NCBI GenBank assembly: GCA_037349315.1
Contig: JBAIAC010000010.1
Coordinates: 28,870,001 to 28,934,000, forward strand
Length of the DNA stretch: 64,000 nt
Reading direction: 5' to 3'
DNA from: Chelydra serpentina
Lineage: Eukaryota > Chordata > Testudines > Chelydridae
Shown: positions 46,069 to 56,262 of the stretch, piece after piece
Numbering within the stretch: the stretch's first letter is position 1
Layout: the number at the start of each line of letters is the position of its first letter
Program-made: the position numbers and the translations under genes
The notes under the pieces: model-generated
What the model was told of the DNA's origin: nothing
The model's database searches: none
What the model saw: the letters and a program-made list of their open reading frames with translations, nothing else

Positions 46069-47385
46069 TGTAAGCAGAGTCAGGATGAGCTCCACCCTGA
46101 CATCTGGTGGTGAGTCATGGCAAAGCACTCCAGGGGCTGATACCATTTACATAGGCACATCCACCCCACCGAGTACAAACCCATAATAGCCCAATGGGAA
46201 CATTGGGCTGCTGTAGGATCCCCAGTTTTCTGTATTGGGGGCAGGAATTTCTGTTATTGGGGCAGGAAAAATAAACTGTTGTTATACTGCTTATGTAAAT
46301 CAAGGACAGTGGAACTGTACTTGGCCTTTTGTCATGATGAGGGGGAACTCGCCATCAACTAAGCAGCGCTCGCCAGCCAAGGGACATGGGTTCCAAAACC
46401 CAGTGAATGGAGAGAGGCTGGGGACAGGTTTCTTAACTGGGCCTTTTGGCTATAGCTGAAGCACAGTACCTGGTGGTGTAGGCTCCTTGTGAGGGTCTGA
46501 GACACCAATTACACCTCTTCCTCTCTCCACTGTGGAATATCAGAGCTAATGTTGAGTTCATTGGGAGTCTGATCTCAGGCTGCTGAGTTGAAATCACTCT
46601 GGGCTAAGGGTGCCCTAACTACAAGCTGAAATCACTAAAGAGCTAAAAGTCTCATGAGCTGAAATCACTGAGCAGTGTGTTAAGTAGTGGGGGAGCCTGA
46701 AGATCTATTGCTGAGTGGCCGGTGGAGTGGAGCTGCCAGCAGAGCAGAGCAGTTCATGGGGACAGTCAGAGTGGCTTGCGGGACGGTTGGCGGAGCGGAG
46801 TAGTTTGTGGGGACAGCTGTAGCGGCTTGCAGGATGGCTGGTGGAGCGGAGTAGTTTGTGGGGACAGCTGTAGTGGCTTGCGGGACAGCTGACGGAGCAG
46901 AGTGAAGCCCCACAGAGGGGTGAGGCAATCATCTTCAAGTCACGTAAGGTGCCCCTTACCTCTCCCCTCCCCATTTCTGCCCAGACTGATGAACTTTTGA
47001 ACTTTGGGACTGGACTTTTGGGTTCTTGGACTTTGGGTGATTTCTGGGTTGCTGGACTCAAGAACCAAATGGACAGGACATGGCCCAATTGGCTGGGGTG
47101 GGTTTGGCTCACAGTTTGGTTTATGAATCCTAGTTGCGGTGTTTTCCCAATTTAATGCTGGTGTCGTTTACCTGCTGTTATTAAAGATTTTCTGTTACAC
47201 CGAGGCTCTGTGCTTGCGAGAGGGGAAGTATTGCCTCTTTGAGGTGCCCAGGGATGTGTGTAAAGATTTCCCCAGGTTACTGGGTGGGGGTCGAGCCGGT
47301 TTTACATTGTATTGTTGAAAAGGGAACCCCTATGTACTGAACCCAGCCCTTGCTGCTGTCAACTCGTCCTGGCAGAAGGGTTACA
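46069..47385 (+). repeat. Putative solo LTR of about 1.3 kb
   Basis: Begins TGTAAGCAGAGTCAGG and ends AGAAGGGTTACA (TG...CA), flanked by TTTA at 46065-46068 and 47386-47389, a plausible 4-bp duplication. An ATTAAA polyadenylation-like signal sits at about 47179, with a GT-rich stretch after it. I recognise the 3' portion (CGAGGCTCTGTGCTTGCGAG, AGGGGAAGTATTGCC) as a high-copy turtle LTR, family name not recalled. No internal coding region is present. Confidence 0.65.
46741..46900. repeat. 51-bp tandem repeat inside the LTR
   Basis: About three units of 51 bp, recognisable by GGAGCGGAGTAGTTTGTGGG at 46792 and 46843, with degenerate copies on both sides. Because 51 is divisible by three, the minus strand shows a 17-residue protein-like repeat (AVPTNYSAPP...), which I regard as a shadow. 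Confidence 0.85.
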
Positions 47386-47422
47386 TTTATAATATTGTGA
47401 TAAAATCAGAATAGTTTAGCTA

Positions 47423-48176
47423 TAGGGTTGCCAACTTCCTAATTGCAGAAAACCGAACGCCCTGCCCCGCCGCCCACTCACTCTATCCCCCCTCCCTCCA
47501 TCGCTTGCTCTCCCCCACCCTCTCTCATTTTCATTGCGCTGGGGAATGGGGTTGGGGTGTGGGAGGGGGCAAGGGCTCTGGCTGTGGGGGTATGGGCTCT
47601 AGGGTGGTGCTTGCGGTGCAGCAGGGGGCTCTGGGCTGGGAGGTGGGGCTGAGGGGTTCAGAGTGTGGGAGGGGGCTCGAGACTGGGGAATGGGGTCGCA
47701 GTGTTGGAGAGGGCTCAAGGCTTGGGCAGGTGTGTGGGAGGGCATATGGGGTTCAGAGTGCGAAAGGAGTCTCTGGGCTGGGGCAAGTGGTTGAGGTGCA
47801 GGATTCAGGAGGCGCTGACTTCAGGCGGCTCCCAGGAAGCGGCGACATATCCTTCCAGCTTCTAGGCAGAAGGGCAGCCAGGGGACTCTGCAGGTGCTGC
47901 TCCCGCAGCTCCCATTTGCTGTGGTTCCTGGCCAATAGGAGCTACAGAGCTGGTGCTCGGGGCAGTTCCTGCAGGCAGGGGCAGTGCCTGCAGGCAGGGG
48001 CAGCACACAGAGCCTCCCTGGCCACCCCTTCGCCAAGGAGAGGGAGGAACATGTCACTGCTTCCCAGGACCTATGCGGAGCCAGGCAGGGAGCCTGCCTG
48101 CCCCACTGAGCCGCCAAACCAGACTTTTAACGCTGACCAGGTGTTGTGGTCGAAAATCAGACACCTGGCAACCCCA
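47423..48176. mobile_element. Non-autonomous hAT element with exact 8-bp TSD
   Basis: Ends are TAGGGTTGCCAACTT and ACCTGGCAACCCCA, inverted over GGGTTGCCA. The octamer TTTAGCTA is identical on both sides (47415-47422 and 48177-48184). The body is G-rich with degenerate repeats of a GGGCTCTGGGCTGGG type, then a C-rich half, giving long but meaningless open frames such as the 226-codon one at 47505. Confidence 0.92.
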
Positions 48177-48184
48177 TTTAGCTA

Positions 48185-49373
48185 ACCAAATTCATAGACA
48201 GTGAAGCTACCAAGTCATATTTTTTTTATTATAGTAGGAATTTTCCCCTTTTTATATAAAGGCTCATTTTAAACTCCCGAATCTTCTATAATGGATCCTA
48301 CTAAGATCTAAAATATAGACTAGTCTGATTGGTTTTAGACATTAACTGTGCTCAGTTTTCTTCTTTTCTAAATTAGCCATTTACTGAAAAATCTGAAAAT
48401 AAATATAGTGTGCCAGAGCCTTAAGATTGTATCTGTCCTGCAGGGGGATTCCATTGAATTCCTGTTTAAACAAAACCCCACTTCTTTCCTGCAGGACACA
48501 GAAATTTTAGGTCTGATTCTTATTGACACCAAGGTCCCTCTCCATTGGACTGGCAAAGTAAAGGGGTTGGCAATTACATTTATACCCACTTTAGAGGTGT
48601 CTTTACACAAGGCTCATGACCCCACGCCTGTACACAAAGTGCATATGCCAATTTCTGTTTGACAGGAACACTCTTGTGTTGCATAGTTGGAGACAGTAAT
48701 GGGCAGCTCCCAGTTACCTACCCTATCATTCAAAAATCATACATTCCAAAACAAGATCTACTGTACATCTTACATGAGATGTAGAAAGGTAAGTAGAGTG
48801 AGGTGGAAATGTATTGAATTGTTCTGTAGAATTCTGTGAAGAATGTTCCAATACACAATTTACTATTAGACTAACATTTTCTATAAATTGGCTCTTCAAT
48901 CTGAACTGTAAAAATAGCAATAAAAGTGTTCTTGATGCTCCTTCACATGAAATGAAAATAGACTATTATTCACAAAAGTCTCAATTTGTAAAAGAAAAAA
49001 ATCCTCACTCATTTAGCTAGATTCTATTTTTACTATAGCCTTTGTGGGAAAATAATTCTGTAGACATTGAATGGTGGAGTTGGGTATCAGAGGTGCTAAT
49101 CATGGATGCTACATATACCATAAAAAGTTACGCTATTTATTACATATTACTGTTTAAATTTTCTTGATCACCATTGTCATAATTTTATATAAAAGAAACA
49201 ATGCATCTGTTGATAACAGAAATGGAATATTATAATGAAAGGTACAGCTCACACAAAAGTTTTAATAATTCAACACCAGAGTTCCAAGAAGCTGATATTC
49301 TGCCAGTTTAAACCTTCATGCAAATACCTCTGTGCTAATCTTCTAGGGATGAAACAAGATTACCACTAACAGT
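48185..49373. other. UTRN: UTRN intron, nothing recognised
   Basis: Ordinary AT-rich sequence with no feature I can support. Confidence 0.55.
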
Positions 49374-49381
49374 ACAGTAAT

Positions 49382-50115
49382 TTACTCCTGGGGGAATTCA
49401 CTAAGCAGGCAGGTTGGTTCGGGTGCCTGTAGCAGCCAGTAGAGATGTAAAGCACCGGGGCGGGAAGAGAGAGAGAGAGAGAGAGACAGAGAGAGAGACT
49501 CTGTCCCTCTCACTTGCTATTGCGGCACGCTCGGCATGGAGGGGTGTGTTTCTGAGGAGGTAGGCATGGGACAGGCTCTGTCCCCTCAGGCAGAGCAGAA
49601 TGTACAGCTGCCTGCTTAGTGAATTGTTCCCATTGTCTTTGTGAATTCCCCCATAAGTATAAAACAGGTGTAAAAGTTTTAAGGCTCCTTTACATTGCCA
49701 GAGCGGTGTAATGGACAGTATGGCCTTATAAATGCTTATGTTGCTTTAGTGTTAGAACTGGTCTAACTTTTTGGACTGAAAAAAATTCCTATCAAAATGT
49801 GCTCCATGAACTATTTGCTACTTCCTTTTCTGGAGATGGTCAGTAGCCCATGTAAATTGTGAGTTTGATTCTCCAGTCCTCACTTGCTCCTCAGTTGCCT
49901 ATGATGTAACACTGAGCATATGGCTGCATATATTTGTTGACTAATAACTAGAAATAAAGGGTGAAACCTATCTACATTACTGTTTGGCAAAGGGTTTGGG
50001 GGATTTCCTCCAATTCTCCCCACTTTCATTCTCCATCCATTGTATTGTAGTTTAAATAAATTAATTTTTTGCTGCAGAATTCTTAATGTTTTGGCACATA
50101 ATTCCCCCAGGAGTA
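49382..50115. mobile_element. Non-autonomous hAT element with exact 8-bp TSD
   Basis: Ends are TTACTCCTGGGGGAATTC and AATTCCCCCAGGAGTA, a near-perfect inverted tip (one extra T at the left). Both flanks are ACAGTAAT (49374-49381 and 50116-50123). A second internal pair, CACTAAGCAGGCAG (49400) and CTGCCTGCTTAGTG (49608), forms a 14-bp inverted repeat flanking a (GA)n tract. No coding capacity. Confidence 0.92.
49466..49499. repeat. (GA)n microsatellite
   Basis: A near-pure GA run with one C interruption, inside the hAT element at 49382-50115. Confidence 0.95.
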
Positions 50116-50123
50116 ACAGTAAT

Positions 50124-52404
50124 AGAACTTAATTGCACATATAATTTTCACAAACAAAATTCACAATGTGATTTCCAACAGGTATTGGGAACGTTCCAAT
50201 ACATTTAGCACATTGTTCTTGAAGAATGTTATCACATTCATTAAAATTGTTGTCTATAATTATACTGTTTTTTCTTGGTTCATTTTAAATAATATTGCAC
50301 ATATTACAAACAGAAATGCAGCATTTTTAGCATGGACTTCAGTGGAATTACTAATGATTTATTCAGTATCTGAAAGGACAATCAGTTCCAAAGCATTTAT
50401 TCCTTGGTCTAAATAAATAACTGCAAATAGTTATTACAGTGTATATCCATAATCACATGCAGAATCCCATTAAATCCATGTTAGATTTAAATCTGCAGGA
50501 TTTAGCCCAAAATTGTATGCTCAGGGAAACAAAAACAGAGAGAGAAAGAGAGAGAACACACTGCTTCTACCATAGTTTAAATTTGGCAAGATCTAATGCA
50601 GGAATTCTATGGATAATAGCAGAATGGAATGTCTGAATGTTTATTGCTCTAAAAAGAGTCACCACTAAAAAGCCATTTTATCAAACAAAGCATGTAGCAG
50701 CCACAAGTAACTGAAAGCTGGACAACTACTGATAACTAGTGCAAGTGAACCAGTAGAATCAATAAAATTTCACATTGCATTGCCACAAGAAGGAAAAATG
50801 TCTGACTTTCACATGATCCTACAACACTACAGTTGATTCAAAGTACAACTGCTGCCTTAAATTTACAGGAATATCTTTCAGATAAGACTGCACTGAACTT
50901 CTCTTTGTACACAATAACAAAGTGCTAGGGCACATCAACATACTCAAAACAGTTTGTTTAGTATTCAAGGCCATGTGCAGAAACAATGAACAATGTCAAA
51001 AACACTAATGCGCCCACCACCTGACATCAAAACCTAACAAAAAATGTCTTCCAAGAGAAATTCAACTACTATTTTTTTCAACAAAAGCTAAAGTCCAAGA
51101 ATTTATGGAGCAGATTTATACAGAGTTCCTACCTGTATGATTCACAACAACAACAAAAAGATAAGAGAAAAAACTAACTGTTTCTCAGGAGACACAGACA
51201 AAACCATATGGAGGTCAATAGGTGGTTACAGCAAATCAATACATCATGGCTTCGCTCAGAATGTATGGCTTTGAGCAGGGTAGGAACATCCACTTGTTCA
51301 AAAGCCATTCTAGTATTTTTCTCCCCATGTAAAACAATTTGTTATGGCAATTTGATCCAACCTGTTAAGTGAATGTAAGTGGCTGCTCTTACCCTACACA
51401 GTAAACACCGAGGTTTGTCACATCAAACACACATCGAGAAAAGCAATACTGAAGGGTGGGTGGGAAGATGTGAGAGTGAGAGTCAGAATGCAAGTGCCAG
51501 GTGCTGATCGTGATGAGATACTACTTTATCTGGCCCGATTTAACGCATTCCAAAGCATACCTGAACCAGTCACTGCAAAGCTACTCTTTGGAGAGTTCGC
51601 ATAGTTTCTGATAAACATTCATTTTATACTTGCTTTTACAACAGAGTGCAGTGGCTGCATTTAAAACCTTTCCAATTTTGTGTTAAAGATAGCACTTCAA
51701 TTTTTTGTAGCATTGTCTTTATTGAATGTAGGGAACCTTTTACAGAATACTATGAACTGGATTTAGTTATCTGAGGCAGCTGATTTTGGTTTAGGCAGGA
51801 CCACATGTACTGTAAAATCTGCCCTAATCAGATCCTCCATAGATCTTTTTAATAAAAAGGTATTTTTTATAGTTCACTTAAAAATAGTCATTTCTTTAAA
51901 AAAGAGAATACTTTAAGGGATACCTAAAACATTCCTCAAAAATATAAGCTAGGATTTCTAATACAATAATTAAATTATGTTAACATAATATATGGTTATA
52001 TAGCTGAAAATACATTAACCATTTAGTTTGAACAGAATTTTAACAAGCACTGTCTATATTGTATATACTGCCCTGAACATGTTGTTGGCACCCACTATAA
52101 ACGAAACAGGAAAACACAGTTGAATTGCATAATGTTTTCTTATGAAGCCCTGGCATCTTCTAAATGTAACAATGTTCCTAGCACAACTCTTTATTCTTAA
52201 TCTCTTGTATTTCTCTATATTGAAATTGGCAGGTTTCCACACATTAGTCAGGTAACAATGAATTTTATGTTATAATATTCTGACATCTCCTTTTCAGTTC
52301 AACTACCAGCATAGCCTCAAATATGTCTAGGCATTTTGCAGTTCAATCAGTGAAAAAAACCTACAATTAAATGTTAAGGAAAAGTAAATAACATGTGCCC
52401 TGAC
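50124..52404. other. UTRN: UTRN intron, nothing recognised
   Basis: AT-rich intronic sequence. No exon-like frame or recognisable repeat. Confidence 0.55.
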
Positions 52405-52797
52405 TAAGGCCAGGTCTACACTAGGACTTTATGTTGAATTTAGCAGCGTTAACTCGATTTAACCCTTCACCCGTCCACATTAGGAAGCAGTTTATTTCGA
52501 CATAAAGGGCTCTTTAATTCGATTTCTGTACTCCTCCCCGACGAGGGGAGTAGCGCCAAATTCGACATGGCCATGTCGAATTCGAGGTACTGTGGACGGA
52601 ATTCGACGCTAGTAGCTCCGGGAGCTATCCCACAGTGCACCACTCAGTGGACGCTCAGGACAGTAATCTGTACTCGTATGCTCTGACCTGCCACTCAGAG
52701 AAAGCCCCGGGAAAATTTGAATCCCTTCTCCTGTCTGGCCATTTTGAATCCCATTTCCTGTTTGGACATCGTGGCGAGCTCAGCAGCACTGGCAACG

Positions 52798-53374
52798 ATG
52801 CAGAGCTCTACAGCAGAGGTTTCCATGCAATCTCAGAATAGAAAGAGGGCTCCAGCATGGACTGATCGGGAAGTTTTGGATCTGATCGCTGTGTGGGGAG
52901 ATGAATCCGTCCTAGCCGAGCTCAGATCCAAAAGACGGAATGCCAAAATTTATGAAAAAATATCCCAGGCTATGACGGAGAGAGGATACAGCCGGGATGC
53001 AACGCAGTGCCGCGTGAAAATCAAGGAGCTGAGACAGGCGTACCAGAAGACCAAGGAGTCCAACGGGCGCTCTGGATCGCAGCCACACACTTGCCGGTTT
53101 TACGAGGCACTGCATGCCATGCTCGGTGGTGCTGCCACAACTACCCCACCAGTGTCTGTGGACTCCGACAACGGGGTCTTATCTACGGCCACGTCGTCGG
53201 AGGTTTTCGCGGACGGTGAAGATGAGGAAGGAGAGGAGGACGATGAGGCACTCGACAGCGCTCTCACTGCTGATTTCCCCGACAGCCAGGAACTATTCCT
53301 CACCCTGACTGAGCTCCCCTACGAACCCTCCCAAGGCAGCATCCCTGACCAGGAATCAGGCGAAGGATCAGCAG
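52798..53374 (+). CDS. Harbinger SANT/Myb-like DNA-binding protein, exon 1
   Basis: Starts MQSSTAEVSMQSQNRKRAPA; an in-frame upstream ATG at 52717 is possible but lies close to the terminal region. Residues about 18-105 form a Myb/SANT-like (MADF/trihelix type) domain: PAWTDREVLDLIAVWGDESV, SKRRNAKIYEKISQAM, GYSRDATQCRVKIKELRQAY, then CRFYEALHAML. An acidic stretch follows (FADGEDEEGEEDDEALDSAL). The exon ends ...GEGSAG at a GTCAGT donor (53375), phase 1. In Harbinger elements this protein binds the transposon ends and brings the transposase into the nucleus (known for the family). The reading frame here is intact. Many such copies are annotated in turtles as Myb/SANT-like proteins. Confidence 0.88.
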
Positions 53375-53486
53375 GTCAGTGTTTTAGACATTTATTTGGA
53401 ATACAATAGGCATGGTGTGTAAGCACTGTGTTAGTATTGCTTAATTGGCCTTATGCGCTTCAGCTTGGAGTCACTTTCCCGTGCAA

Positions 53487-53777
53487 CTATTCGAAAAGTC
53501 TGTCAATATGTATGGGGATAGAGGAGTAATCCCCATCTGAGAGCTCCGCGAAGCTCTCCTGGAGGTACAGTGAGAGCTTGTTTATCACGTTCACGGGGAG
53601 AGCGGCCTTATTGTCTCCTCCATGGTAGGATACTTTCCCGCGCCATGCAAGCTGCAGGTACTCTGGTATCATTGCCTTGCATAGCATGGCTGCATACGGC
53701 CCTGGGGTTTGCTGGCATTGACGCAGCATGCAGTATTTCTCTATCTCGGTAATCCTCAGCAGAGTGATATCAGTCAT
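53487..53777 (-). CDS. Antisense ORF inside the Harbinger SANT intron, unknown function
   Basis: 96 codons: starts MTDITLLRITEIEKY, contains RQCQQTPGPYAAMLCKAM, PEYLQLAWRGKVSYHGGDNK and LPVNVINKLSLYLQESFAEL, and ends HIDRLFE at a natural stop. On the minus strand a good acceptor-like motif (CATTCTAACCAG) lies seven bases before the ATG, so this may be the last exon of a spliced antisense transcript. Composition is protein-like, with no low-complexity bias, and the surrounding intron is otherwise non-coding. I do not recognise a domain. It may be a third Harbinger protein or a captured host exon. Confidence 0.5.
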   Translation of the reverse strand: MTDITLLRITEIEKYCMLRQCQQTPGPYAAMLCKAMIPEYLQLAWRGKVSYHGGDNKAALPVNVINKLSLYLQESFAELSDGDYSSIPIHIDRLFE

Positions 53778-53889
53778 GGTGTCCTGGTTAGAATGAGTGG
53801 TTTCATTAGTATAGGGAATGCTTCATTTCCCCTTTAAAGAAAGACACCCGGCGGTTTCCGTTAACGCGTGGTAGGAGGGAGTTGGGAGC

Positions 53890-54700
53890 CAAACCATTCG
53901 AACTTAGCGGTGCGCGGGCAGGGAGAGTTCCCGGGACCGGCCACGCGAGGCGGGGGAAAGGGTACGCGAGCCGTTCACACAGAGCGGTTCGCGGGCACTT
54001 TCGGATCCCGGGAGCGACCACGCGGCGGTGGGGGAAGGGTAGGCGAGCCGTTCCTACTGAGCGGTTCGCGGGCACTTTTCGTTCCCGGGACCGGCCAGGC
54101 TGAGGGGTGGGAAGGGTAGGCGAGCCGTTCATACAGAGCGGTTCGCGGGCACTTTCGGATCCCGGGAGCGACTACGCGGAGGGGGGGGAAGGGTACGCGA
54201 GCCGTTCACACAGAGCGGTTCGCGGGCACTTTTGGTTCCCGGGAGCGGCCACGCGGGGGGGGGGAAGGGTAGGCGAGCCGTTCAAACACAGCGGTTCGCG
54301 GGCACTTTCGGATCCCGGGAGCGACCACGCGGCGGTGGGGGAAGGGTAGGCGAGCCGTTCCTACTGAGCGGTTCGCGGGCACTTTCGGATCCCGGGAGCG
54401 ACCAGGCTGAGGGGTGGGAAGGGTAGGCGAGCCGTTCATACAGAGCGGTTCGCGGGCACTTTCGGATCCCGGGAGCGACCACGCGGAGGGGGGGGAAGGG
54501 TAGGCGAGCCGTTCATACTGAGCGGTTCGCGGGCACTTTCGGATCCCGGGAGCGACCACGCGGAGGGGGGGGAAGGGTAGGCGAGCCGTTCATACTGAGA
54601 GGTTCGCTGGCACTTTTGGTTCCCTGGAGCGGCCACGCGGGGGGGGGGGGGGGGGGAAAGGGTGGGCGAGCCGCTGTAGATGAGCGGTTTGGCCAGCAGC
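53890..54700. repeat. 77-bp minisatellite, about 10 units
   Basis: The core CGAGCCGTTC recurs at 53967, 54044, 54121, 54198, 54274, 54351, 54428, 54505, 54582 and, degenerate, 54667. Spacing is 77 bp in seven of the first eight steps and 76 in the other; the last step is 85. Each unit carries AGCGGTTCGCGGGCACTTT and a CCCGGGA block plus a G run. 77 is not a multiple of 3, so the open frames across it on both strands are artefacts. It lies within the intron of the Harbinger SANT gene. Confidence 0.97.
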
Positions 54701-55012
54701 AGTTCCTGCCCGCCGCCAGGAACAGTGATTGAGACATGGGAGTTGAGCACTGCTGTGAAGTAATCTCTCAGCAGTCAAAACTCATCACCTTACCATGGTC
54801 TTCAGAGAAGTGGTTTTCAGTGTTCGGCAAGGCTTCTGGGATCTGTACACTGGGACCCCAGACACTCAGCATTAAGACCTAATATTTGACCTTGCAGTAC
54901 GTGAACATGTCATAGGTACTGTGCTTGGTCCTATTAACAGGGAAAGAGTATGGGCATTGTTCTGGAAAAAGTATCTTTCTGAGGAATTCACTCCCTTTCC
55001 CTCATCCCACAG

Positions 55013-55638
55013 CTGCGAGTGTCTCCTGCCCTACCCGTGTTTCTCCCTCCCATGGGCTATTGCAGATAAGGCGGCGCAAAAAGAGAACCCGGGATGACAT
55101 GTTCTCTGAATTGATGATCTGGTCCCGAAGGGAGGCGGCACAGCGGAGAGAGGACGTCTCACGGTCCGAGCGAGCAGCCAGGGAACGGGAGCAGAGGGCT
55201 GAAGCGCGTGAGCACAGGTGGTGGCAGGAAGACCAGCAGGCGACTCAAACGATGCTGGGACTAATGAGGGAGCAAACTGACACGCTCCGGCACCTGGTGG
55301 ACGTTCTCCAGGACAGGAGACAGGAGGAAAGAGCCCCTCTATATGTTCTAACCGCCCACCCCCGCCAAGTCCAGTTGTTTACTCGCCCAAAGTCACTAGG
55401 ACGAGGGGAGGCAGGGTCCGTGGAAATATTCACTCCACCCCCGCAGACTGCTCCAGTAGCAGAAGGCTCTCATTCCAAAAACCTTAGATTGGTCCTTTAC
55501 CTCCCTCCAGCCGCACCCCTAAACACTTCCCTGCCCAGGTTTCATGTTCAAGCAATGCTCACTTTAATAAAAATGTTTTTTTGGTTCATTGTTGTTTCCC
55601 TGACTGTCTTTCACAGGACCGTTTGTTTTTTGGGTTAG
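55013..55638 (+). CDS. Harbinger SANT/Myb-like DNA-binding protein, exon 2
   Basis: Preceded by a strong acceptor (CCCTTTCCCTCATCCCACAG, AG at 55011-55012). The first two bases CT complete the Ala codon begun by exon 1. It continues AASVSCPTRVSPSHGLLQIR, RRKKRTRDDMFSELM, then a long charged coiled-coil rich in R and E (ERAAREREQRAEAREHRW) and LMREQTDTLRHLVDVLQDRR. This is the usual C-terminal oligomerisation helix of these proteins. After about codon 110 the sequence becomes proline-rich and the frame runs on to a hydrophobic tail at the polyadenylation region (AATAAA at 55566). That tail (FFWFIVVSLTVFH) probably lies beyond the original stop, so a late frameshift is likely. Confidence 0.78.
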
Positions 55639-56262
55639 TGGGTTACGGGGTTTGTAAGTGCAGACGACTGGCGCCTGACCCAGGGTGCAGACAGGGGAAA
55701 GGATCACCTTAATGGCACAGTAAAAATTGCATGCACTGGGCACACTTGTCATTCTGGGTGGGGGTTTTCATGTTCTCTACGGGGAGTGGGGGGGGGGGGG
55801 TTCGCTGTCTGGTGGGGGAGGGTGGCTGCTGATCTTTAGCGGCCGGCGATAGCCTGCATGACAGATCCATGCACCGGGGGATCCGTGGCCGATATTCACA
55901 GCCAAAAAGTCACAGAGACACCACCACACACAGTTGCGAATAGGAGGGGTTGATGGCTCCCTTTAAACAAGCAGTCCAGCACTTAGGACTGCTCTGGGAG
56001 CAGGAGCATGTCATTCCCCAAGCTTGGAAGCGTACTTTCCAACACTCCACCCGCTCCCCAACCGCGGTTTCCTTCCCAGGTTAAAACCGTAACCGAGAAA
56101 CCAGTACCGGAGACGGCTCAAAACAAACAATGTTTCCTTTATTGTACTTTTAAAGCGTTGAATGAAGGGGGGGAAGGGGGTTGGTAATGGGAGAGGATAG
56201 GCAACGGAAACTGTGTAAAGAAACGGGGGAAGGTTCAGCATCTGTTTAAACAAGCGTAACAG
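55639..56262. other. Convergent 3' ends of the Harbinger genes
   Basis: Region between the two convergent genes. It has a poly-G run at 55791-55800 and, on the minus strand, an AATAAA signal (plus-strand TTTATT at about 56138) suited to ending the transposase transcript. No coding sequence supported. Confidence 0.6.

Noticed and set aside
46680..47112. Frame with a 17-residue repeat (AVPTNYSAPP...)
   Set aside because: The repeat is the 51-bp tandem array in an LTR read on the minus strand, not a protein.
47505..48185. 226-codon plus-strand frame
   Set aside because: Falls inside the hAT element 47423-48176 and reflects G-rich repeats; no start context or domain.
53806..54778. Many Arg/Pro/Gly-rich frames on both strands
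   Set aside because: They are translations of the 77-bp minisatellite; period not divisible by three, all frames open by composition.
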